Source: Acidiferrobacterales bacterium
GTDB taxonomy: Bacteria; Pseudomonadota; Gammaproteobacteria; Arenicellales; JAJDZL01
Direction: 5' to 3'
DNA length: 64,000 nt
NCBI GenBank assembly: GCA_028820695.1
Contig: JAPPIB010000052.1
Location: forward strand, 62,001-126,000
The notes under the pieces were generated by a model. That model saw only the letters and a program-made list of their open reading frames with translations. It did no database searches and had not been told where the DNA came from. Positions 1-7,641 of this stretch are shown in pieces. The position numbers were made by a program, and so were the translations under genes. How positions within the stretch are numbered: position 1 is the stretch's first letter; each line of letters opens with the position of its first letter.

Positions 1-1
1 C

Positions 2-262
2 CGTGAGGAAAGTGCTGATCTAGTTGGATTCTCCGCATTACTTTCCACAACCGTCTACTACCAAAAGGTAACCATCGAAGAGTTTCAGAATGCCGGCGAT
101 CGCGATAAAGTGAAAATTCTGATTGGCGGCGCTCCGACCACTCCGGATTGGGCAGAAGAATGTGGCGCCGATGGCTGGGGCAAGGACGCTGTCGACGCTG
201 TGCGTCTGGCACTCGAGTTGATGGAACAGCCGCGCTTCGCGTGGAATGCAGATGCTGGATAA
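2..262 (+). CDS. Corrinoid (B12-binding) protein, C-terminal part
   Basis: This is the last 86 codons of a gene that begins before the window. The reading frame holds GGAPTTPDWAEECGADGWG and ends KDAVDAV, the back half of a Rossmann-type cobalamin-binding domain as in MtbC/MttC/MtgC corrinoid proteins, where a GGAPV-T...GADGY stretch shapes the lower end of the B12 pocket. The cobalt-ligating DxHxxG histidine would lie upstream and is not visible. Such proteins carry a methyl group from a methylated amine, betaine, thiol or ether to a tetrahydrofolate or thiol acceptor. The stop overlaps the start of the next gene, a corrinoid reductive activator, which supports the assignment. The methyl donor cannot be told from this fragment. 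Confidence 0.8.
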   Translation, partial: REESADLVGFSALLSTTVYYQKVTIEEFQNAGDRDKVKILIGGAPTTPDWAEECGADGWGKDAVDAVRLALELMEQPRFAWNADAG

Positions 263-2186
263 GATTTCAGTCACTTTCAACAACTCCGACAATAATACGC
301 AACGAACGGTTCAAGCTGAACGCGACCTGACCATCCTTGATGCCGCTCGGGCGGCTGGAGTCGAAATTGACGCGACTTGCGGATCCAGAGGACGGTGCAG
401 AAGTTGCCGGGTCAAGATTCTGAAGGGCGATACCCCGCCGCCGACCGTTCAGGACACGATCCAACTGGGACACGACGAGGTTCAGGAAGGTTTCCGACTA
501 TCCTGCCAAACCAGGATGCTCGGCGACACGATCATCCTTCCGATGCCGCCCAAAGCAGAAGAAGGCCACCAGATTCTCGAGTCCGCGGGCTCAGGTGCCG
601 ACAACGCACACCTTCAACTTGACTGCGGCATAGCCAAGACACTCGTCAAGGCCAATGCCCCGGTGGAGGAACATCACCAGACTTCAGACGTCGAGGAGAT
701 TGTAGCCGCCATGTCCGGTCTCACCGACGAGTCAGTTCCCTTGGATGTGATCCGAGAAATACCACAAATGCTACGCAAGGAACGCGGGAACATTACAGTC
801 GCCACATTCAATGGAAAAATTATCGACGTTGAGGCGGGAGACACCACCGACCATGTTTACGGCATGGCATTCGACATCGGTACAACGAGCGTGGTCGGCA
901 CACTGTTGGACCTGCACACTGGCGAACAACTCGCCTCCGCCGGCGGTGTCAATGCCCAATCCGTCTATGGCGGTGACCTCATGTCGCGCATCGCCTATGC
1001 CCAGTTTGATCAGAGCAAGCTGTCGACGCTGCGTGCAAAAATCCTCAATCAGGTCAACAAATACGTCCGTCAATGCAGTCGTGAGGCGAAAATCGACCCT
1101 CGGCACATCTACAAGATTGTCGTGGTGGGAAACACCTGTATGCATCACATCTTCCTTGGCATCGATGTCTCTTATGTCGGACTTGCGCCCTATGCGCCGG
1201 TCGTCCGAGACAACGTCACATTTCCAGCATCTGATCTGCCGCTGAAAGGCGCACCGAATGCCCAGATCTGTATGTTGCCGATCATCGCAGGATTTGTCGG
1301 AGCCGATACGGTGGGCTGTATCCTTTCCACCCGAATCTACGAGAGTGATGAAATTCGCGCACTGGTTGATATTGGAACGAACGGCGAAGTCGTCATGGGA
1401 TCAAGGGAGCGACTGACCGCGTGTTCCGCTCCGGCAGGACCCGCACTTGAGGGAGCACAGATTCGAGATGGAATGCGCGGGGCGATGGGAGCGATCGAAA
1501 AAGTCGAAATCAGTGATGATTTTGAATGTTCAGTCATCGGTGATGTTCCGGCAATCGGTATCTGTGGTTCAGGACTGATCGATGCCGCCGCCAAAATGAT
1601 TGAAAGCAAGGTCATGGATTGCAACGGAAAGATGCGCAAGCATGACCTTGAATGTTTGCCCGAGAAGATTCGCTGCAGACTGGCCAGAGGAAGTAATCAA
1701 TCGTTTGAGTTCGTGCTGGTTTGGGAAGACGATTCCGGAAGGAACCAGAACATCGCGGTCACTCAGGCAGATGTGAGGCAATTGCAGCTGGCGAAGAGCG
1801 CCATCTATTCCGGAATCCGTATGCTTCAGTCGGTCATGCATGTGTCGGATGACGAGATCACCGAACTGATGCTATGCGGCGGCTTCGGAAATTACGTCAA
1901 TATCGAGAGCGCAAAAACCATCAGATTGTTACCGGACCTCAGACACGAGCATATTTCCTACATCGGAAACGCAGCCTTGCTTGGTGCCCAGATGGCCTTG
2001 CTGTCAGAGACTGAACGCCTTAACGCCTCTGAAATCATAAAACAGATAGAGCATGTCGCTCTCGCCGCAAGACCGGATTTTCAGGATATATTTATTGATT
2101 CAATGGCATTCAAGGGTGACTCCTTCACCCCGCCCAAATCCAGCAGCCGCAAACGAAAACAAGGCCGATCAAGACAAACGATATAA
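252..2186 (+). CDS. Corrinoid reductive activator (RACo/RamA-like, 2Fe-2S plus ASKHA domain)
   Basis: Probable ATP-dependent activator that re-reduces inactive Co(II) corrinoid protein to Co(I). The N-terminus is a plant-type [2Fe-2S] ferredoxin domain with cysteines at about 45, 51, 54 and 87 (C-x5-C-x2-C-x32-C, numbered from the ATG at 246). After a linker comes a long ASKHA (DUF4445) region with an AFDIGTTSV phosphate-loop motif near residue 210 and further glycine-rich motifs (LVDIGTNGEV, ICGSGLIDA, LCGGFGNY). The length, about 645 residues, matches RACo-type proteins. The gene overlaps the corrinoid gene by about 11 bases, which implies translational coupling. Two ATGs are possible, 246 and 252. 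I prefer 252 because the GGA at 243-245 is then properly spaced. The lysine- and arginine-rich tail looks disordered. Confidence 0.85.
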   Translation: MLDKISVTFNNSDNNTQRTVQAERDLTILDAARAAGVEIDATCGSRGRCRSCRVKILKGDTPPPTVQDTIQLGHDEVQEGFRLSCQTRMLGDTIILPMPPKAEEGHQILESAGSGADNAHLQLDCGIAKTLVKANAPVEEHHQTSDVEEIVAAMSGLTDESVPLDVIREIPQMLRKERGNITVATFNGKIIDVEAGDTTDHVYGMAFDIGTTSVVGTLLDLHTGEQLASAGGVNAQSVYGGDLMSRIAYAQFDQSKLSTLRAKILNQVNKYVRQCSREAKIDPRHIYKIVVVGNTCMHHIFLGIDVSYVGLAPYAPVVRDNVTFPASDLPLKGAPNAQICMLPIIAGFVGADTVGCILSTRIYESDEIRALVDIGTNGEVVMGSRERLTACSAPAGPALEGAQIRDGMRGAMGAIEKVEISDDFECSVIGDVPAIGICGSGLIDAAAKMIESKVMDCNGKMRKHDLECLPEKIRCRLARGSNQSFEFVLVWEDDSGRNQNIAVTQADVRQLQLAKSAIYSGIRMLQSVMHVSDDEITELMLCGGFGNYVNIESAKTIRLLPDLRHEHISYIGNAALLGAQMALLSETERLNASEIIKQIEHVALAARPDFQDIFIDSMAFKGDSFTPPKSSSRKRKQGRSRQTI

Positions 2187-2221
2187 TATAATTTGCGTTT
2201 CTTAATTGAAAACAAACAGTT

Positions 2222-3190
2222 TTGTCGAACATCCCTCAAATTTACCTGCTCTTCGGATTCCTCGGCGCTGGCAAGACAACGCTGGTGAGAAACCTGTTGG
2301 ACTCCGCCGATTTGGATATACCGACAGCCGTTATCGTTAACGAATTCGGTTCCGTGGGAATCGACGGTGAGATCTTACAGGGCAAGTCTATCGATACAAT
2401 CGAACTTGCATCCGGATGTATCTGCTGTACACTCAGAGGATCTTTACTCAATGCCATCGAAGAGTTGGCGCATGACAAAGGCGCTAGACGCATCGTCGTC
2501 GAAGCAACCGGTGTGGCAGACCCTGAAGACATGCTGGACGACCTTGAAGACCCATCCATCAGGGTCAAGTTTGACGTCGCACCGATCGTAACTGTCGTCG
2601 ATTCCGCTAATTTTGAAAAAATTCGCTCGATGCTCGGCGAGTTTTACGAATCGCAAGTGATTAATGCCGATATTGTCATCTTGAACAAAATCGACCTGGG
2701 CACGACCGAAGGACTTGAAAGCGTAGCTCGTGAGGTGAAGTCACTGAACGATCAGGCCGAAATCAGATTTGCTGAACATTGCGATATCGAATCCAGTCTG
2801 ATTTTTTCTGAGCGGACAACGGCGCAATTCGCACAGTACGATGCTCACGAACACTCGCATCATCACGAGCACAATCACGATCATGCACACATTCATGCTC
2901 ACGATCATGCTCACGAATCAATGACTTCGCTCGTTTTCCAACCTCGCAGAGACCTGTCAAAGTATGAATTCGAGCGATTTTGCGGCGAATTGCCCGATAG
3001 GGTCTGGCGAATGAAAGGATATATGCTGTTGGACGAGCAACCGGTGTTGATACACTATAGCGCTGGCAGTCTTGACATTACCGATTCGCAGTCCCGGGAT
3101 AATTATCGAATGGTGGTGATCGGCGAGGAACTTGACGAGTGCCAATTGGAGCTTGGATTAGGCCGGACGATCGCAGCCGCGGTCGCCTAA
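2222..3190 (+). CDS. CobW/COG0523-type metal-chaperone GTPase with histidine-rich loop
   Basis: This is a G3E-family P-loop GTPase. The sequence shows Walker A GFLGAGKTT near residue 12, the family hallmark CxCC motif in SGCICCTLRG (about 64-73), and the guanine-specificity motif NKID near 155. A long His/Asp/Glu run (about 208-230) sits before the C-terminal CobW domain and would bind Zn, Co or Ni. COG0523 proteins deliver metals to enzymes or to cobalamin metabolism. Its position just downstream of a corrinoid protein and activator suggests it serves that methyltransferase system, either with cobalamin or with the zinc of the methyltransferase; that is an inference. The start appears to be TTG with no clear Shine-Dalgarno, and the gap to the previous gene is 35 bases. 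Confidence 0.85.
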   Translation: MSNIPQIYLLFGFLGAGKTTLVRNLLDSADLDIPTAVIVNEFGSVGIDGEILQGKSIDTIELASGCICCTLRGSLLNAIEELAHDKGARRIVVEATGVADPEDMLDDLEDPSIRVKFDVAPIVTVVDSANFEKIRSMLGEFYESQVINADIVILNKIDLGTTEGLESVAREVKSLNDQAEIRFAEHCDIESSLIFSERTTAQFAQYDAHEHSHHHEHNHDHAHIHAHDHAHESMTSLVFQPRRDLSKYEFERFCGELPDRVWRMKGYMLLDEQPVLIHYSAGSLDITDSQSRDNYRMVVIGEELDECQLELGLGRTIAAAVA

Positions 3191-3309
3191 CTTCATTCGA
3201 CGAAGCCAAACGTACGGGATTCACATTACACAAAGAGCGGGATTATGAACTGACACTGCAATATTCAAAATTCGTTAGTTTCCCAGATTAACAACAACCT
3301 AAAATTAAA

Positions 3310-3966
3310 ATGAACACCTCAACCCAGGCATCGTTGGCCAGCAAAGCCTACGATCAATTGGTGACTCAGATTACAAGATTGCACTTGCAGCCCGGTTCGG
3401 TACTTGCTGAAAAGTCGCTGGTTGATACTCTCAATATCGGCCGCACACCGGTTCGCGAAGCGCTCCAGAGATTGGCGATCGAAGGACTGGTGGTCCACAG
3501 ACTCAATCGTGGAATGTTCGTTTCAGAAATCACCTACTCGAACATCCAGGAAGTCTATGAATTCAGGAGTCTGATTGATGCAAGAGCCTGTCGATTGGCG
3601 GCGATACGGGCCAGCGAAGATCAGAAGGCTGAGTTGATGAAAATTCATAAGTCTCTCGCCGATGCCACGCAGCGGGACGACATTGATGCATATGTTGAAC
3701 TCGACAGGGAATACTATCGTGTTCTGTGCGCTGCCTGCGGCAACTCTTTCGTGGCGGAGACCATACCGAAGATATTCAATCTTCACCTGCGGTTATGGTT
3801 TTACCTCTCCAAAAAGTTGGGTTCCTGGCATTCCATCGCTGAGGCTCATGAGGTGATGACTCAGGAGGTATCGGAGGCAATCTATGACTGCGACCCGGAC
3901 CGTGCTGAAATCGCCATGTTGAACTACATCTCCCAACGCCAGCACGACCTGCGAAAAATATTCTAA
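3310..3966 (+). CDS. GntR-family transcriptional regulator, FadR/FCD type
   Basis: Predicted DNA-binding repressor of 218 residues. The N-terminal winged helix covers about 10-75 and includes the conserved GRTPVREALQRLAIEGLV recognition region. The C-terminal half is an all-helical FCD effector domain with the usual acidic and histidine metal-binding positions, for example in DREYYRVLCAACGN. This family senses small organic acids or metabolites and usually represses the adjacent catabolic operon. Lying at the end of the corrinoid/activator/CobW cluster on the same strand, it is a plausible local regulator of that methyl-transfer locus, although aprMBA just downstream cannot be ruled out. The ATG at 3310 follows an A-rich leader without a strong ribosome-binding site. 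Confidence 0.85.
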   Translation: MNTSTQASLASKAYDQLVTQITRLHLQPGSVLAEKSLVDTLNIGRTPVREALQRLAIEGLVVHRLNRGMFVSEITYSNIQEVYEFRSLIDARACRLAAIRASEDQKAELMKIHKSLADATQRDDIDAYVELDREYYRVLCAACGNSFVAETIPKIFNLHLRLWFYLSKKLGSWHSIAEAHEVMTQEVSEAIYDCDPDRAEIAMLNYISQRQHDLRKIF

Positions 3967-4280
3967 CCTGGATCAGGCTGTCGCAATCTGCAGCTTCAGC
4001 CATACTGCAGGTGCCTTGTGTCGCACCACAACCGGGTGACTGATGCGGTCAGATCTGCTGTGTCAACGACTGATACTGACAAGATCTCGCACAATCCTGA
4101 GCGCGTGTTTCTTTTCTTTTTTCGATTCAGACACGACCGAAAGCGGATTGCGAAATGACAGTCGGATACGCTTGGAAGTGCCTGATTATCGTTTGCAAGA
4201 CTCACGCATTTCACTTAAAATAAGCCGCATTCGATGGCTTATTCACGCCGGCGTACCGCCTAGAGGAGAGAGATCCCATC
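3967..4280 (+). promoter_or_regulatory. Intergenic leader of the apr operon with a perfect inverted repeat
   Basis: This 314-base gap lies between the regulator and aprM and holds no convincing gene. Its clearest element is a perfect 8-base inverted repeat, AATAAGCC (4219-4226) and GGCTTATT (4236-4243), with a 9-base spacer, ending about 37 bases before the aprM start. It may be an operator or a hairpin in the 5' leader; no T-run follows, so it does not look like an intrinsic terminator. A good ribosome-binding site (GAGGAGAG, about 4263-4270) precedes the aprM ATG. Confidence 0.4.
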
Positions 4281-5075
4281 ATGCTGACAAGCAACCCCTT
4301 TTACGAAATCGCTTCATTCATTCCACCTGCAGCAATGAAGACGTTTGTAGTCGTTATGGTCATCTTCGTTTTGGTGGGCACGATCTTCGACGTCATCCAT
4401 AAGCAGAGCGCAAGATATTTCTTTGAAAACATGAGGAAATCCAAATCTGACAGCACTCGCGATGTCGGCGGAGGAGAAAAGGCCAGGATCGCCTGCACAA
4501 CTGCGGTCCATGACGTTCTCGCATCTGGCGAATTTTGCAATCCCAGACGTCGAATTGCTCACCTTCTGACCATGTATGGCTTCATTATTTTCCTGTTGGC
4601 CACCGCCATCATGATTTTTGGTTACAGTGAGTCCAGTACAGCGACCCCGACGGTGTATCCGTTACTATGGCACCTCGGAGCATTCATGGTTTGTGCAGGC
4701 GGGTATTGGTTCTGGTTCTTCATTCGTGCAGATGTCGCTGCCGAAGGCCTTTCACGGTTTCGATTCATGCCTGCAGACCTTTTTGTGGTTTCCCTGCTGG
4801 CGTCTACAACATCCGCCCTGATCTGGTCGTTCTTTCTGAGCATTGAGGCCGGGTTTCTGGCGTCGCTGTTTTTCCTGCTTTTTATCGTCTCCACCGTCGT
4901 CCTGTTTGGTGGGGTACCGTGGTCCAAGTTTGCCCACATGTTTTTCAAGCCGGCCGCAGCATTTCAAAAACGTCTGGCGGACGCTGACGGATCGAGAAGC
5001 AATCTTCCGCCGCCAGTCGATACACCTGCCAAGTTCGGCCTCGGCATAAAGAGAGACATGCCACACCACTATTGA
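4281..5075 (+). CDS. aprM: AprM, membrane anchor of APS reductase
   Basis: Integral membrane protein of 264 residues with about five hydrophobic segments (roughly 19-38, 92-112, 125-150, 163-185 and 188-210). It sits directly before aprB and aprA. In sulfur-oxidising proteobacteria with the AprBA type used in the oxidative direction, AprM replaces the QmoABC complex of sulfate reducers and is thought to anchor the enzyme and pass electrons from sulfite oxidation toward the quinone pool. The identification rests on topology, size and position together with aprBA. The start is well supported by a GAGGAG site upstream. There is no Fe-S motif; a CNPRRR stretch before the second helix is the only obvious cysteine-containing loop. 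Confidence 0.85.
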   Translation: MLTSNPFYEIASFIPPAAMKTFVVVMVIFVLVGTIFDVIHKQSARYFFENMRKSKSDSTRDVGGGEKARIACTTAVHDVLASGEFCNPRRRIAHLLTMYGFIIFLLATAIMIFGYSESSTATPTVYPLLWHLGAFMVCAGGYWFWFFIRADVAAEGLSRFRFMPADLFVVSLLASTTSALIWSFFLSIEAGFLASLFFLLFIVSTVVLFGGVPWSKFAHMFFKPAAAFQKRLADADGSRSNLPPPVDTPAKFGLGIKRDMPHHY

Positions 5076-5150
5076 GCGCAACCGTGATTTCGCAGCCGAT
5101 CAGGCTCAAATTACCTATTGATTGATCCAACAAACTGACGAGCGAAAACT

Positions 5151-5621
5151 ATGCCGACATTTGTATATATGACCCGTTGTGATGGCTGTGGCCACTGTGT
5201 CGACATCTGTCCATCTGACATCATGCACATTGACAAGACCTACCGACGGGCTGTCAACATCGAACCGAATATGTGCTGGGAGTGCTACTCGTGTGTGAAA
5301 GCATGTCCCCAGAACGCCATCGATTGCCGGGGTTACGCCGATTTTGCACCACTCGGACACAGTGTCCGGGTGTTGAGAGAAGAGGAGAAAGGAACAATTT
5401 CCTGGCGTATCAAGTTTCGAGACGGTCGGGAGAAGAACTTCGTTTCTCCGATCACTACTGAGCCATGGGGTGAGAAAATCCCGCGACTCGCGGATCTTGA
5501 GGTGCCGACACAAGAAGCCCTTGAGTCACAGTTGCTGTGCTACGAGCCGAACGCCCTGAATATTGAGACGGGATTGCCCACCATCGACAAGGATAAATTC
5601 AAGCAAGGAGTCTACTATTGA
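5151..5621 (+). CDS. aprB: Adenylylsulfate reductase beta subunit
   Basis: Electron-transfer subunit of dissimilatory APS reductase, 156 residues. Two [4Fe-4S] clusters are bound by CDGCGHCVDICP (about 10-21) and CWECYSCVKACP (about 42-53), each C-x2-C-x2-C-x3-C, the last cysteine of one motif pairing with the other cluster in the usual ferredoxin fold. The C-terminal tail, which wraps around the alpha subunit in known structures, begins after about residue 75 (FAPLGHSVRV). Together with AprA it converts sulfite plus AMP to APS in sulfur oxidisers, or the reverse in sulfate reducers. Its stop overlaps the aprA start (TGATG), so the two subunits are translationally coupled. The product is cytoplasmic. 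Confidence 0.97.
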   Translation: MPTFVYMTRCDGCGHCVDICPSDIMHIDKTYRRAVNIEPNMCWECYSCVKACPQNAIDCRGYADFAPLGHSVRVLREEEKGTISWRIKFRDGREKNFVSPITTEPWGEKIPRLADLEVPTQEALESQLLCYEPNALNIETGLPTIDKDKFKQGVYY

Positions 5622-7453
5622 TGAAAGTGAAAACGAAATATGTAGACTGCGACATTCTGGTTGTCGGCGGCGGTATGGGCGGCACCGGTGCGGCTTATGA
5701 AGCTCGCTACTGGGGTCGGGACCTCAAGATCGTCGTAGCGGAAAAGGCCAATATCGATCGCTCTGGCGCTGTAGCTCAGGGTTTATATGCCATCAACTGC
5801 TATATGGGAATGCAATGGGATGAGAATCAACCCGAAGATCACGTACGTTACGCACGCAATGACCTGATGGGAATGGTCAGGGAAGACCTTGCCTACGATA
5901 TGGCACGACACGTCGACTCGACCGTACACAAGTTCGAGGAGTGGGGATTGCCGCTGATGCGCGACCCTGAAACCGGTCGCTATCAGCGCGAGGGCAAGTG
6001 GCAGATCATGATACACGGTGAGAGCTACAAGCCAATTGTGGCTGAGGCGGCCCGCAAGTCCGCGGACGAAATCTACAACCGCATCATGGTAACCCACCTT
6101 TTATCTGACGAAAGCCAACCGAACAGAATCGGCGGAGCGGTGGGATTCAACGTGCGTACAGGTGACTATTATGTGTTCCGCGCCAAGGCTGTGATCGTAG
6201 GCGCTGGGGGTGCATCTCATATCTTCAAGCCGCGCTCTGTCGGTGAGGGAATGGGGAGGACCTGGTATGCTCCATGGAGCTCAGCTTCCGCCTATGCCTT
6301 GCCAATCATGGTCGGTGCGAAAATGACCCAGATGGAAAATCGCATCGTGTTGTGCCGGTTCAAGGACGGGTATGGTCCTGTCGGCGCTTATTTCCTGCAC
6401 CTTAAAACCTACACCCAGAACGCATACGGCGAGGAATACGAATCCAAGTGGTATGAACATACCAAACAACTTGTCGGTGAGTATATCGACCATCACCCGA
6501 CTCCGACATGTCTCAGAAATCACGCTTTTATTGAGGAAATGAAGGCGGGGCGAGGCCCGATTCACATGGTCACCAAAGAAGCGTTTCAAGATCCGCACAA
6601 GGAAGTCATCGGTTGGGAGAATTTTCTGGGAATGACAGTCGGACAAGCGGTAGTCTGGGCTTCCCAGGATATCGATCCGAAGTACATCAATCCGGAACTG
6701 ACCACTTCAGAGCCTTACGTCATGGGATCTCATGCAACCTGTTCAGGTGCATGGGCCAGCGGACCGGAAGATGTCTCGCCGGAAGAATATTATTGGGGCT
6801 ACAACCGAATGATGACTGTTGATGGACTGTTTGGTGCCGGTGATGCACTCGGTGGTACCGCACATGCGTTCTCCTCCGGATCCTTCACGGAAGGCCGGCT
6901 GGCAGCCAAGGCGGCAGTGAGATACATTCGCGATCATGCCAACGATCAGATAAAGATTTCGGAAAAACAGTACAACGACCTGAAATCCATTATTTACAAG
7001 CCTCTTGAGAACTTTTCTGTCGGGCGTAACGAAATAGTCGGAGGTACGGTTTCTCCCAGCTATATCCTGCCAATCCATGGATTGCAGCGACTGGAAAAGA
7101 TTATGGATGAATATGCGGGCGGTATCAGCAATAACTACATGACCAACGAGCCGATGTTGCTGCGCGGGCTGCATCTGCTCCATACCCTGCAGGAAGATCT
7201 CAATCACATCGGTGCCGAAGACCTGCACCAATTGCAACGAGCCTGGGAACTGGCACATCGCGTCATCGCTTCCGAGTCTGTGGTCAGGCACACCCTGTTC
7301 CGTGAGGAGACCCGTTGGCCCGGGTACTACTATCGCGGGGACTTCATGAAGCTGGATGATGACAACTGGCATGCGCTGACCCTGTCCCGACGAGATCCCC
7401 AATCGGGTGAGTGGACGATGGAAAAAGCCCCGGTTTACCACATCGTAGATTGA
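5621..7453 (+). CDS. aprA: Adenylylsulfate reductase alpha subunit (FAD)
   Basis: Catalytic FAD subunit of APS reductase, 610 residues. It belongs to the fumarate reductase/succinate dehydrogenase flavoprotein superfamily. The N-terminal dinucleotide fold shows DILVVGGGMGGTGAA (about 8-22), and the FAD and substrate region carries GAGGASHIFKPRSVGEGMGR. The C-terminal half contains the capping and helical domains, including GLFGAGDALGGTAHAFSSGS. The ATG at 5621 is preferred to the TTG at 5618 because AAGGAG at 5605-5610 is well placed and the ATG overlaps the aprB stop. No sat (ATP sulfurylase) or qmo genes lie in the window; with aprM this favours sulfite oxidation rather than sulfate reduction. 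Confidence 0.97.
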   Translation: MKVKTKYVDCDILVVGGGMGGTGAAYEARYWGRDLKIVVAEKANIDRSGAVAQGLYAINCYMGMQWDENQPEDHVRYARNDLMGMVREDLAYDMARHVDSTVHKFEEWGLPLMRDPETGRYQREGKWQIMIHGESYKPIVAEAARKSADEIYNRIMVTHLLSDESQPNRIGGAVGFNVRTGDYYVFRAKAVIVGAGGASHIFKPRSVGEGMGRTWYAPWSSASAYALPIMVGAKMTQMENRIVLCRFKDGYGPVGAYFLHLKTYTQNAYGEEYESKWYEHTKQLVGEYIDHHPTPTCLRNHAFIEEMKAGRGPIHMVTKEAFQDPHKEVIGWENFLGMTVGQAVVWASQDIDPKYINPELTTSEPYVMGSHATCSGAWASGPEDVSPEEYYWGYNRMMTVDGLFGAGDALGGTAHAFSSGSFTEGRLAAKAAVRYIRDHANDQIKISEKQYNDLKSIIYKPLENFSVGRNEIVGGTVSPSYILPIHGLQRLEKIMDEYAGGISNNYMTNEPMLLRGLHLLHTLQEDLNHIGAEDLHQLQRAWELAHRVIASESVVRHTLFREETRWPGYYYRGDFMKLDDDNWHALTLSRRDPQSGEWTMEKAPVYHIVD

Positions 7454-7544
7454 ATTCAATTTGGAGAGTACCGAGTCCATTCGTGCTGATGTTATCATCG
7501 GACGATTCAACACCGTGGTCTCAGTATCTGCAAATCGAGTGATT

Positions 7545-7564
7545 GATTCGGCGATAACCGAATC
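7545..7564. other. Short perfect hairpin between aprA and the TPR gene
   Basis: GATTCGG (7545-7551) and CCGAATC (7558-7564) form a perfect 7-base stem with a 6-base loop in the 188-base gap downstream of aprA. No T-run follows, so it is not a classical intrinsic terminator. It may slow RNA decay at the end of the apr message or be an operator. Confidence 0.3.
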
Positions 7565-7641
7565 CTGACGGCTGTTGTGAACGAGGTGAACGCGCCCGAC
7601 CTCACTGTAAATCAATCGATTGCCGCGAGAGTGCTGATGTC

